17,059 nucleotides of DNA from positions 1 through 17,059 of the forward strand of contig DLRK01000032.1 of the NCBI GenBank assembly GCA_002501065.1. Direction: 5' to 3'. The position numbers and the translations under genes were made by a program. Shown here in pieces: positions 1-6,786 of this stretch (position 1 is the first letter of the stretch; each line of letters opens with the position of its first letter). The stretch is from Akkermansiaceae bacterium UBA7890 (GTDB lineage: Bacteria; Verrucomicrobiota; Verrucomicrobiia; Verrucomicrobiales; Akkermansiaceae). A model generated the notes under the pieces. That model was not told the origin of the DNA. It saw only the letters and a program-made list of their open reading frames with translations, and searched no databases.

Positions 1-345
1 AAGTAGTGCCCCGTTCGAACAGGACAGCGCCCTTGAAAGTGCCGTCATCGAGTTGGATACCACAGGATACGGCGCCTGGAGCCCCGTCCACGGTTCCCAG
101 GTAGGAGCGCTCGGGAACGGGAATGAGACGACGGGATCCGCCGTCCTGCTGTGACCTGAAGTCGAAGTGCGCGCCGCGGAGGTCCTGCCGCGTAAGGCGC
201 ATGGTTACAGTCTCATTCTCCAAGGTCACTTCCTGGACGATTGCATCCGGGGCGGCACGTAGAGTGGCTGCGACCGGGCATAGGGAGAGGATCGAGAATA
301 GGGCAACCCGCCTGATGGGTGACGGTGTGTGTGGGGGGGGGTCAT
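1..345 (-). CDS. Exported protein, probable M12-type metallopeptidase N-terminus (partial; start frame broken at a poly-C tract)
   Basis: An open frame without stops runs from about position 364 leftwards off the window edge. It reads as a signal peptide (hydrophobic VALFSILSLCPVAATL, then RAAPDA), followed by a beta-rich segment with SYLGTVDGAPGAVSCGIQLDDGT and a Phe-Lys-Gly stretch. That last segment resembles the pro-domain that precedes reprolysin-like M12 metallopeptidases in Verrucomicrobiota and Planctomycetota; the family call is from memory of such proteins. The catalytic HExxH region would lie outside the window and cannot be checked. The frame has no ATG, GTG or TTG between its upstream TAG stop (365-367) and the signal peptide. 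The nearest ATG (343-345) is one base out of register. It would come into frame with a basic, proline-rich n-region if the C run at 333-341 had ten bases instead of nine. A purine-rich possible ribosome site (AGGGGAG, 360-366) lies upstream of that ATG. The gene is therefore phase-variable, mis-assembled at the homopolymer, or a pseudogene. Confidence 0.5.
333..341. repeat. Homopolymeric tract, nine G (nine C on the coding strand)
   Basis: Nine consecutive G on the plus strand, flanked by a GT-rich stretch (gtgtgtgt). It is the longest single-base run I noticed in the window. It falls within the first codons of the minus-strand exported protein, exactly where the reading frame needs one extra base to connect with the upstream ATG. 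Runs of this kind are slippage sites in replication and a common place for sequencing indels. Confidence 0.85.
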
Positions 346-370
346 GGCAATGAGTAACTCTCCCCTACGA

Positions 371-400
371 TATATAGATAATCCTTCTAAGAAAAATCAA
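371..400 (-). promoter_or_regulatory. Possible sigma-70 promoter for the exported metallopeptidase-like gene
   Basis: On the minus strand a TTGATT box (395-400) and a TATATA box (371-376) are separated by 18 bases, inside an AT-rich island that stands out from the GC-rich surroundings. It lies just upstream of the ATG at 345. The predicted start of transcription would fall close to, or inside, the purine-rich ribosome-site candidate, so the exact boxes are uncertain. Confidence 0.3.
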
Positions 401-473
401 ATTTACAGAGTAAGGATTTCGGGCGCTGGTGGTTTTCCGCAGGGTGCGAGGCGGGATCTCCCGGGACGCTCGA

Positions 474-499
474 CTGACAGGGCGCGTCCAGCCCGTCAG
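474..499 (-). terminator. Hairpin downstream of tRNA-Val, possible terminator or processing stem
   Basis: CTGAC (474-478) pairs with GTCAG (495-499) and GGGC (480-483) pairs with GCCC (491-494), with one bulged A and a 7-base loop. The stem lies 8 bases beyond the encoded CCA end of the tRNA gene. There is no U-tract after it, so it is not a classical intrinsic terminator. Confidence 0.35.
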
Positions 500-507
500 G
501 GGAGAGA

Positions 508-582
508 TGGTGCTCGGTACTGGATTTGAACCAGTGACTTCATCCGTGTGAAGGATGCACTCTACCACTGAGTTAACCGAGC
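508..582 (-). tRNA. tRNA-Val (anticodon CAC)
   Basis: The reverse complement folds into a complete cloverleaf of 75 bases including an encoded CCA end. The acceptor stem is GCTCGGT/ACCGAGC. The D-arm is ACTC/GAGT with loop AGTGGTA. The anticodon stem is CATCC/GGATG around the loop TTCACAC, the variable loop is AAGTC, and the T-arm is ACTGG/CCAGT with the canonical TTCAAAT loop. The anticodon CAC reads GUG valine codons. The discriminator base is A, as expected for valine. All stems are fully paired, so the gene looks functional. Confidence 0.95.
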
Positions 583-593
583 GACTGGGCGGA

Positions 594-622
594 GACTTAG
601 CGCAGGGGTGCGAGGGTGGCAA
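594..622 (-). promoter_or_regulatory. Possible promoter of tRNA-Val
   Basis: On the minus strand TTGCCA (617-622; five of six matches to the -35 consensus) lies 17 bases from TAAGTC (594-599; a weak -10). Transcription would begin only a few bases before the mature tRNA end at 582, which fits a tRNA gene. The -10 match is poor. Confidence 0.35.
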
Positions 623-629
623 GCGTGGA

Positions 630-1319
630 TCATTTTTCCGGGTGCAGGCCCTCGGCCTTCCCCTTCTTGATCTCGGCCCCGCGCAGGACGATGTCGTCGA
701 AGTAGCCCCTGTCGTCGAAGGAGCCGATGCCGACCTGTCCCCAGGTGAAGGTCTTGTCCACCGCCGATTTCACGGGCTTCTCCATGTCGTCGAAGTAGAC
801 GTCGATCTTGCCACTCTCGACGTCGCGCACGATCTTGAGGTCGTGGAACCGGCCATTCTTCCAGGGGATGCCTTCCTTGGTGAGGATGAGGTTCCTGCGG
901 GCGGCGTGGTTGACGATGAAGATCTGGCTCGAGTTGGGGTCCGGCTTTTCGCCGAGGTGGAGGTAGTAGAAGTGGGAGGGGTCCTGATAGTTGAAGAAGA
1001 AGCAGAGGTCACGGTGTCCCCGGGAGGTCTGGGTGGTCTGGATCCGGGCGGTGAGGACGAAGGAGCCCACGATCCGGTCCTTGAGCAGGGCGATGCTGTG
1101 GGGGCTGCGGAAGGGGGGACGATACTTGGAGACGCCGAGGAGTTCAAAGACCTGGTTGCCCTCCACAGTGGTGAGTTTCCACTTGCTGTCGTCGGTGGTC
1201 TGCCAGGCGCTGGCGTCCTTGGAGAAGTCTTCCTTGTGGATGACGGGCAGTTCCTTGTCGGCGTGGACCGGGAGGGCAAGGGAGAGGGTGAAGGCGGTGA
1301 GGATGAGAGATAAGCGCAT
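630..1319 (-). CDS. Exported concanavalin-like (DUF1080/laminin-G-type fold) protein
   Basis: The 229-residue product has a clear Sec signal peptide (residues 1-20, cleavage after VHA). The mature part is one all-beta domain with jelly-roll traits: an opening KEDFSKDASAWQ segment, alternating strands, a central LCFFFNYQDPSHFYYLHLG segment (about 105-123) and a C-terminal GQVGIGSFDDRGYFDDIVLRG motif (194-214). The closing motif is typical of the concanavalin-like domains related to DUF1080 (3-keto-disaccharide hydrolase / GH16-like) that are abundant in Verrucomicrobiota and Planctomycetota. Catalytic residues cannot be assigned, so it could be an enzyme or a carbohydrate-binding protein. I chose the ATG at 1317-1319; a GTG three codons upstream is also possible. 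An open frame extends further upstream without stops, but it overlaps the DJ-1 gene and has shadow-like composition. It is 70 bases downstream of the DJ-1 gene on the same strand. Confidence 0.6.
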   Translation of the reverse strand: MRLSLILTAFTLSLALPVHADKELPVIHKEDFSKDASAWQTTDDSKWKLTTVEGNQVFELLGVSKYRPPFRSPHSIALLKDRIVGSFVLTARIQTTQTSRGHRDLCFFFNYQDPSHFYYLHLGEKPDPNSSQIFIVNHAARRNLILTKEGIPWKNGRFHDLKIVRDVESGKIDVYFDDMEKPVKSAVDKTFTWGQVGIGSFDDRGYFDDIVLRGAEIKKGKAEGLHPEK

Positions 1320-1389
1320 GGTTTTCACGGTGGTAGTGTAGTGGGATTCGGGGAATGGGGAAGGGGGAATCGTCCTGGAATGGGGTGGT

Positions 1390-1959
1390 TCAACCGTCTG
1401 TGGAGGCCCGGGCTTCCTCGAGAAGGGCGATCCATTTCCCGACGAAGTGTCCGCTGTCGTGGTAGGTGCGGCCGCTGATGAGGTTTCCGTCCACCACGCA
1501 GGGTTCGTCCACGAAGATGCCCCCGCAGACCTCGAGGTCGAACCGGCACTTGGGAACGGTGGCCATCCGGCGGTCCCGGACACAACCGGCAAAGGCGGGA
1601 ATCTCGACCCCGTGGCAGACGGAGGCGACCGGTTTGTTTTCCTCGAAGAAGTGCCGGGTGATGCGCACGAGGTCCTCGTCGTAGCGGATATACTCCGGGG
1701 CCCGGCCGCCACTGAAGAAGACGCCGAGGTATTCGGCGGGGTCGATCTCGCTGAAGGCCACGTCGGCCTCGATGGAGTAGCCTTCCCATTCCCGGGTGAT
1801 GGTCCAGCCCGGTTGGACCTCGTGCAGGACCATCTGGTAACGGCGCTTTTCCGGGGCGGCCACCACCGGTTGGAAGCCGCTCTCGATGAGGCGGTAGTAG
1901 GGGTAGAGGGTGTCGACGGTTTCGGTGGCGTCGCCGACGATGATGAGGACCTGGGACAT
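1390..1959 (-). CDS. DJ-1/PfpI family protein (class I glutamine amidotransferase-like)
   Basis: The 189-residue length matches single-domain DJ-1/PfpI proteins. The N-terminus MSQVLIIVGD is the first Rossmann-like strand, followed by a YYRLIESG helix. FFSGGRAPEY (81-90) is the conserved glycine loop. VASVCHGVEI (111-120) is the nucleophile elbow with Cys115 and adjacent His116, the catalytic pair of PfpI-type members. The VVDGNLISGRTYHDSGHF region near the C-terminus replaces the more usual ITSR-GP-D-P-F pattern. Family members act as glyoxalase/deglycase-like enzymes, proteases or chaperones, and the substrate here cannot be told. There is no signal peptide, so it is cytoplasmic. It lies between the TIM-barrel gene and the concanavalin-like gene on the same strand with gaps of about 70 bases, possibly co-transcribed. 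Confidence 0.85.
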   Translation of the reverse strand: MSQVLIIVGDATETVDTLYPYYRLIESGFQPVVAAPEKRRYQMVLHEVQPGWTITREWEGYSIEADVAFSEIDPAEYLGVFFSGGRAPEYIRYDEDLVRITRHFFEENKPVASVCHGVEIPAFAGCVRDRRMATVPKCRFDLEVCGGIFVDEPCVVDGNLISGRTYHDSGHFVGKWIALLEEARASTDG

Positions 1960-2033
1960 GGTGGAACGGGTGGGGACCAGTGGATCACTTCAGGAACCGG
2001 TGTAAAGCGCGGGTTGCGATCGTTGTGCCGGGA

Positions 2034-2954
2034 TCAGAGGTTGTGCAGGCACTTCTCAAGGTAGTCCCGGGAACGATTGATCTCGGTGGTCACCCCGGCG
2101 GTGGAGTCGCGAATGGGAATGCCGCGGGGAAAGGGATGCATGAAGGGCTCGGTAAAACCGGTGAAGTTGATCTTCTTCAGTCCGCGCAGGAGAGGGGTGA
2201 AGTCGAGGGGGCCGCGGCCCGGCATCTGCAGCAGTTCCTTTTCGCGCGGTTGCTTCCGGTGGGAGCCGGTCCCGTGCTGTTGTCCGTAGAAGAAGGCCAC
2301 CTTGTTGCCGAGACCGCCAAGGAGATCGCCCTGCAGTTTGGCCTCCTGGGGAAGATGGTGGGGGGCGAAGGCGAGAGCGAGATGAGGGTGGGTGGCCAGT
2401 TCGGCGAACCACTTGATGCCATCGGGAGTGGAGAGGATCTGTCCGCTGTGATTTTCCACCGCGATGGTGACGCCGTGCCCGGCGGCGGCGTCGGCATGAG
2501 GCTTCATCTCTTCGGTGAACTTCTTCACTTCGGCCTTGAGGGCCGGGCCGGTGGCCTTGCTGTTTCCGCGGGCCCCACAGATGATGACCCGGCAACCGAA
2601 GCGCCGGGCCACCGGCAGTTCAGGGCCCAGTCCGAAGGGGCCGAGCTTGTACTGGGTGAGCACTCCCAATTTGACCCCGTGTTTGGCGAGAAGTTTCTCG
2701 AAGGTCTCGAGACCCATTTCGGCGACCTGTTCGCGATGGTTGGCGTGCGGACGGGGCCAGATGTCGATGAAGTCGGTCCCGATCTTTCCCGCCTCGGGGA
2801 GTACTTCGGCCAGGGTGGTGGTTCCATACATGGCCGAGGAGAGGAGGTAGTTGAGCTTGAAGGGTTGATCTTCCCTGGCGGCTCGCACTGGTCCGGCCAG
2901 GGCGGTGGCCCCGGCGAACTGGCAGAAGGTGCGTCGGTTCATGGCGGGAGTCAC
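2034..2954 (-). CDS. Tat-exported sugar phosphate isomerase/epimerase-like TIM-barrel protein
   Basis: The 306-residue product begins with a twin-arginine leader (NRRTFCQFAGATALAGPVRA), so it is probably exported folded by Tat. The rest is a xylose isomerase-like TIM barrel (AP endonuclease family 2 / hydroxypyruvate isomerase-like). The metal-ligand pattern of that fold is visible: VENH (Glu167, end of a beta strand), AFAPHHLP (His199/His200), a His at 227 in YGQQHGTG and FTEPF (Glu269). Substrates of exported members of this superfamily in Verrucomicrobiota and Planctomycetota are mostly unknown; a sugar or keto-sugar is likely. The translation can start at 2954 or at the ATG at 2942 directly before NRRTF; both retain the Tat motif. 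It is divergent from the sialic-acid cluster, with a short shared intergenic region holding a palindrome at 2986-2998. Confidence 0.75.
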   Translation of the reverse strand: MTPAMNRRTFCQFAGATALAGPVRAAREDQPFKLNYLLSSAMYGTTTLAEVLPEAGKIGTDFIDIWPRPHANHREQVAEMGLETFEKLLAKHGVKLGVLTQYKLGPFGLGPELPVARRFGCRVIICGARGNSKATGPALKAEVKKFTEEMKPHADAAAGHGVTIAVENHSGQILSTPDGIKWFAELATHPHLALAFAPHHLPQEAKLQGDLLGGLGNKVAFFYGQQHGTGSHRKQPREKELLQMPGRGPLDFTPLLRGLKKINFTGFTEPFMHPFPRGIPIRDSTAGVTTEINRSRDYLEKCLHNL

Positions 2955-2985
2955 TCTAGGGCAAGAGACCTCCCTGCCGAGAAAG

Positions 2986-2998
2986 AAGGATCATCCTT
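2986..2998. promoter_or_regulatory. Perfect 13-bp palindrome between divergent genes, candidate operator
   Basis: AAGGAT (2986-2991), a central C, then ATCCTT (2993-2998) form a perfect inverted repeat. It sits 32 bases upstream of the TIM-barrel gene and about 95 upstream of the lyase ATG at 3092. A related, imperfect half-site follows (tccttccggat, 3005-3015). The size and position suit a dimeric repressor controlling one or both divergent genes. It is too short to be convincing as a terminator and has no U-tract. No regulator gene is in the window. Confidence 0.35.
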
Positions 2999-3091
2999 GT
3001 GCGGTCCTTCCGGATGAAGAGGACGGTCGAATGACTTGAAATGTTTCCTCACCCCGCCAAGCTCGCTTTTGCTGCAAGTGACGAACCTGAA

Positions 3092-4024
3092 ATGAAACCT
3101 CTCGGAATGCAGGGCCTGGTGGCCGCGGTGGTGACGCCGATGATGGATGACGGGGAACTCAACCTCGCACTGGTGCCGGAGATCGTCGATCACCTGGAGC
3201 GCAACGGAATCGGGGGCGTCTATATCGCGGGGAGCACAGGGGAGGGGATGTCGTTGACCGACGACGAGCGCATGGCGGTGGCGGAAGCCTATCTCCAGCA
3301 TTGCAAGGGACGGATGCAGGCGGTGGTGCAGGTGGGGCACAACAGCATGAAGGCGGCGGCTGCCCTGGCAGTTCACGCGCAGGCCAGCGGGGCAGATGCC
3401 ATTTCGGCGACTCCCACCGGTTACTTCCAGGCCGAGGGGGAGCGCGGACTGGTGGAGTTCATGGCTGGCATCGCGGAGGGGGCCCCGGCCACGCCCTTCT
3501 ATTATTATCACATTCCCGCCCTCTCGGGGGCCGCCATGAATCCGATGCGCTTCACGGAACTGGCAGTGGAGGGGATCCCGACCTTCTGCGGAATCAAGTA
3601 CACTGACGCGGGAACATCCTATAACCTGTCCGCTCTCCAGAAAGCCGGGCCGGACCTTGAGTTCCTGAGCGGAACCGACGAGGCCTACCTGCAGGCGTTG
3701 GCGCAGGGATACGAGGGAGCGGTGGGCAGTACCTACAATTACGCTGCCCCGATCTATCACCAGGTGCGGACCGCCTTCGAGGCGGGGGATCTTGACGGGG
3801 CGCGGCTCTGGCAGGCCCGCGCCCTCGAGATGCTGGAGGCGATGCTGGGGACCTGCGGGCGTGCCAGCCTGAAGGCGATGATGTCGATGGTGGGAATCGA
3901 TTGTGGTCCCGCCCGTCGCCCCGTGGAGCCCGCCAGCAGTGAGCAACTTTCCCAACTCCGCCGTCGGCTCGAAGCAATGGGCTGGTTTGAGTGGGTCAAC
4001 TTGCAAGATACTGAAGTCTCATGA
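3092..4024 (+). CDS. nanA: N-acetylneuraminate lyase (sialic acid aldolase)
   Basis: A 310-residue DHDPS/NanA-superfamily TIM barrel that splits N-acetylneuraminate into N-acetylmannosamine and pyruvate. Visible hallmarks are GSTGE (residues 47-51, pyruvate carboxylate binding), YYYHIPALSG (137-146; Tyr139 aligns with the catalytic Tyr137 of E. coli), Lys169 in FCGIKYTD (Schiff-base lysine, E. coli Lys165) and SGTDEAYLQALAQG (193-206) with Asp196/Glu197 matching Asp191/Glu192 of E. coli, which contact the sialate glycerol side chain. The IPALSG stretch and the DE pair favour NanA over dihydrodipicolinate synthase. I set the start at ATG 3092 because MKPLGMQGLVAAVVTP matches the family N-terminus; an in-frame ATG at 3041 would add 17 residues. 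Neither has a strong ribosome site. The stop overlaps the next start (ATGA at 4021-4024), indicating translational coupling to the mutarotase-symporter. No signal peptide; cytoplasmic. Confidence 0.9.
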   Translation: MKPLGMQGLVAAVVTPMMDDGELNLALVPEIVDHLERNGIGGVYIAGSTGEGMSLTDDERMAVAEAYLQHCKGRMQAVVQVGHNSMKAAAALAVHAQASGADAISATPTGYFQAEGERGLVEFMAGIAEGAPATPFYYYHIPALSGAAMNPMRFTELAVEGIPTFCGIKYTDAGTSYNLSALQKAGPDLEFLSGTDEAYLQALAQGYEGAVGSTYNYAAPIYHQVRTAFEAGDLDGARLWQARALEMLEAMLGTCGRASLKAMMSMVGIDCGPARRPVEPASSEQLSQLRRRLEAMGWFEWVNLQDTEVS

Positions 4025-6744
4025 AGTCATTCATTCCTGCCCTCGTCCTGTCCGCGGCGCTGTGCGGTCCTTTGCTTCTCGCCAAGGAAACCGAAGAGGG
4101 TCCGCTGTCCTGGGATCACCTGCCCGCCCTTCCCGACGAAGAGGGATTCGCGGGGACCTTTGCCGGGATTGTGACCAGCAAGGAGACAGGAAACGACTAT
4201 CTCGTAGTGGCGGGCGGAGCCAACTTTCCGAAAGGACGGCCGTGGGAGAAGGAAAAGAATCCTGAGAAGGTTTATTATGACCTCGCCTTCAAGCTGGAGC
4301 TGGAGTCCGGGAATGCCGCGTGGGAGAAGCTGGAAAAGCCCCTCGGACAGCGGGTGGCCTACGGGATGTCGGTCACTCTTCCCAGCCGGGGCTCAGCCCT
4401 TTTCATCGGAGGCAAGGAGAAGGCAGCCACCGATGCAGTGTGGGAAGTGACCGCCAACGAGGCGGGCGAACTGACCTTCAGTCCGCGGGTCAAGTATCCC
4501 CTGCCCATCGTGGAGGGTGTGGCCGGAGTGGTGGGAGAGACGGTCATCGTGGTGGGGGGGGCGACCAGCAAGGAAGGCGGCGGATTCAGGACGGCGCAGG
4601 AGGCCTACATGCTGGATACCAGCAGGAAGGAGGGCGAGTGGAAGTGGGAGCCGCTTCCCTGGCCGCAGTCCGGTGAAGGAGAGATGGCCCGGGGGCGCGC
4701 TTATGCGGTTGCGGGAGTGCGGGGAGATCAACTCTACATGTTCGGGGGACGCGACTATGCCGACTCGGCGGAGCCCGCCCCGGAGAGAGTGCATCAGGAA
4801 AAGCTCGATATCCTGACCGACTGCTACGCGCTCAGCCTGAAGGGGGAAAAATCGTCATGGAAACGCCTTGCGGCTCTGCCAAAGGGCATGAGTGCGGCTC
4901 CCTCGGCCGCCCTGCCGGTCGGGGTCTCGCACCTGCTTATGCTGGGGGGAGTCTCGGCGGATTACTGGAGGCAACAGTTTGAGGACCGCCCGGAACTGAA
5001 TGGGGCAGGAGAGGAACACCCCGGGTTTGAACGCACCCTCTGGGCCTACGACACGATCACGGATACCTGGGCCGCTACCGGGAACCTGCCGGAAGTGGCG
5101 GGAGAGCTCCGGGTCTCGGTCCCGGTGACCACCCCGGTGGTGAAATGGAAGCAGAAGTTCATTGTTCCCACCGGTGAGATCAAGCCGGGCATTCGTTCCC
5201 CGCAGGTGCTCATTGCCGAAGTGCAGAAGCTCGATTCCAGGTTGGGGTTGGTGAACTGGATCGTGGTGGGCGTCTATCTCGCGGGGATGGTGGGGATCGG
5301 CTACTGGTTCATGAGACGCAAGGCGGCCGCTACGACGGAGGCCTACTTCCGTGGAGGGCAGAAGATTCCCTTCCTGGTGGCCGGTCTCTCGATCTTCGCC
5401 ACGGTCCTCAGTTCGATCACCTTCATGAGCATCCCGGCGAGGGCTTATGGAACAGATATCACGTGGTATATCGGCCAACTGGCGATGCTGATTCTCATCC
5501 CGGTGGTGGTCTTCTTCTACCTGCCTTTCTTCCGGAAGCTCGATCTTACCAGCGCCTATCTCTATCTCGAGCGGCGCTTCAACCTGGGTGTGCGTCTCTT
5601 CGGGAGCTTGTCCTTCATCTTCGCGCACATCGGACGCATTGCGATCGTGCTCTACCTTCCGGCAGTGGCCCTGTCCGCGGTGTCCAATATCGATATCTAC
5701 GCTGCCATCATTATCATCGGGCTGCTGTGCGTGGTCTACACCGTGATGGGAGGGATCGAGGCGGTGGTGTGGACCGATGCCATCCAGGCGGTGGTCCTGC
5801 TGGGGGGGGCGATCCTCTGCTTCATTCTGGTGGTGACCCGGCTCGAGGGAGGATTCGGGGAATTGTTCTCGATCGCGAACAGCGATTCCAAGTTGTTGCA
5901 GAACCTGACTTTGGAGTGGGACATCAGGGACGGGACCAAGGCGGGGTTCGTGATCTTTCTGGCCTTCGGATTCAATTCCCTGATCCAGTATACCTCGGGC
6001 CAGGATGTGGTGCAGCGCTACGTGACGACCAGGGACATTGGCGGGGCGCGCAAGTCGCTCTGGACCACGATGTGGATGTCGGTCTGCTTTTCGATTGTCT
6101 TCTTCCTGCTGGGGACCGCCCTCTACGCCTTCTACAAGACCCAACCGACCCTGCTGGATCCGGCGATGGAGCGGAACGACGGGATTCTCCCCTTCTTCAT
6201 CATGCAGCAGCTCCCCGTAGGTGTGGCGGGCCTTATCATTGCGGCGGTCTTTGCGGCCTCCCAGTCCTCGATCTCGAGCTCCCTCAACAGTATCGCCACG
6301 GCCTGGACCAAGGATGTAGACGGTCGCCTGATCCGTCCGGAGGCCAGCGACGAGGATTATCTCAAGTCCGCGAAGTGGGTCGTCATCATCGTGGGGATTC
6401 TCGGGATCGGGGGAGCGGCGCTGGTGGCAGCCGCCAACATCAAGAACGCCTTCGATACCTTCATGGCTATCATCGGGTTGGCGACGGGGTCTCTGGGGGG
6501 CATCTTCGCTCTGGGAGTCTTTACGAAGAGCGGAAATGGAAAGGGGGCCATGACCGGGGCGGTGGTCGGGATTGCGATCGTGGCCATCATCAAGTTCGGA
6601 GGCTTCCCGGTAGCCGGGATCCTGAACGCCTTTATTGGTTTCACCTCCTGCCTGGTGGTGGGCTATCTTGTGAGTCTGGCAACCGGGGGAGGAACGGAGC
6701 AGGGCGAGGAGCTTTCGATTCACGGGGAGAGGGTCGAGGAATAG
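4021..6744 (+). CDS. Sialic acid mutarotase (permuted NanM-like kelch propeller) fused to an SSS-family Na+/solute symporter
   Basis: The 907-residue protein has a signal peptide (1-21), a periplasmic six-bladed kelch domain (about 25-400) and a sodium:solute symporter domain of roughly 13 membrane segments (about 410-890). The propeller starts with EGFAGTFAGI and LVVAGGANFPKGRPW (61-75), which align with the C-terminal part of E. coli NanM. GEIKPGIR (385-392), equivalent to NanM Glu209/Arg215 (here Glu386/Arg392), sits at its C-terminal end. The order is thus circularly permuted, as in the mutarotase family TIGR03548. The symporter shows ITFMSIPARAYGTDITWYIG (466-484 region), an HIGRIAIVLYLPAVAL helix and the sodium-site segment SQSSISSSLNSIAT (747-760). 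Mutarotation of sialate from alpha to beta and Na+-driven uptake would thus be done by one polypeptide, with the enzyme at the outer face of the transporter. It lies between the lyase and the epimerase. The DNA carries two 8-G runs. Confidence 0.88.
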   Translation: MKSFIPALVLSAALCGPLLLAKETEEGPLSWDHLPALPDEEGFAGTFAGIVTSKETGNDYLVVAGGANFPKGRPWEKEKNPEKVYYDLAFKLELESGNAAWEKLEKPLGQRVAYGMSVTLPSRGSALFIGGKEKAATDAVWEVTANEAGELTFSPRVKYPLPIVEGVAGVVGETVIVVGGATSKEGGGFRTAQEAYMLDTSRKEGEWKWEPLPWPQSGEGEMARGRAYAVAGVRGDQLYMFGGRDYADSAEPAPERVHQEKLDILTDCYALSLKGEKSSWKRLAALPKGMSAAPSAALPVGVSHLLMLGGVSADYWRQQFEDRPELNGAGEEHPGFERTLWAYDTITDTWAATGNLPEVAGELRVSVPVTTPVVKWKQKFIVPTGEIKPGIRSPQVLIAEVQKLDSRLGLVNWIVVGVYLAGMVGIGYWFMRRKAAATTEAYFRGGQKIPFLVAGLSIFATVLSSITFMSIPARAYGTDITWYIGQLAMLILIPVVVFFYLPFFRKLDLTSAYLYLERRFNLGVRLFGSLSFIFAHIGRIAIVLYLPAVALSAVSNIDIYAAIIIIGLLCVVYTVMGGIEAVVWTDAIQAVVLLGGAILCFILVVTRLEGGFGELFSIANSDSKLLQNLTLEWDIRDGTKAGFVIFLAFGFNSLIQYTSGQDVVQRYVTTRDIGGARKSLWTTMWMSVCFSIVFFLLGTALYAFYKTQPTLLDPAMERNDGILPFFIMQQLPVGVAGLIIAAVFAASQSSISSSLNSIATAWTKDVDGRLIRPEASDEDYLKSAKWVVIIVGILGIGGAALVAAANIKNAFDTFMAIIGLATGSLGGIFALGVFTKSGNGKGAMTGAVVGIAIVAIIKFGGFPVAGILNAFIGFTSCLVVGYLVSLATGGGTEQGEELSIHGERVEE

Positions 6745-6786
6745 ACCGGTGAGGGGTTGTTCCTGCGGTCCGGCTCCCAACAAGTG

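Noticed and set aside
508..582. tRNA-Val as an integration site for a mobile island
   Set aside because: No integrase, no direct repeat of the tRNA 3' end was seen elsewhere in the window, and neighbouring gene composition looks uniform.
555..1313. Plus-strand open frame of 252 codons over the concanavalin-like gene and tRNA edge
   Set aside because: Val/Asp/Glu/Gly-dominated shadow that runs through part of the tRNA gene; the minus strand gives a signal peptide and folded domain.
630..1988. Reading the concanavalin-like gene as a 452-residue protein
   Set aside because: The added N-terminal half overlaps the DJ-1/PfpI gene in another frame and is Ser/Pro/Thr/Arg-rich shadow sequence. A proper signal peptide begins at 1319.
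1980..3017. Plus-strand open frame of 345 codons over the TIM-barrel gene
   Set aside because: Opposite strand codes for a Tat leader and a recognisable isomerase-like barrel; the plus-strand product is low-complexity Gly/Val/Glu-rich without domains.
2951..4006. Minus-strand open frame of 351 codons antisense to nanA
   Set aside because: No motif; the plus strand has the Schiff-base lysine and all NanA signatures.
3092..4024. Dihydrodipicolinate synthase instead of sialate lyase
   Set aside because: The IPALSG motif, the DE pair at 196-197 and neighbours for sialate mutarotation, uptake and ManNAc epimerisation favour NanA.
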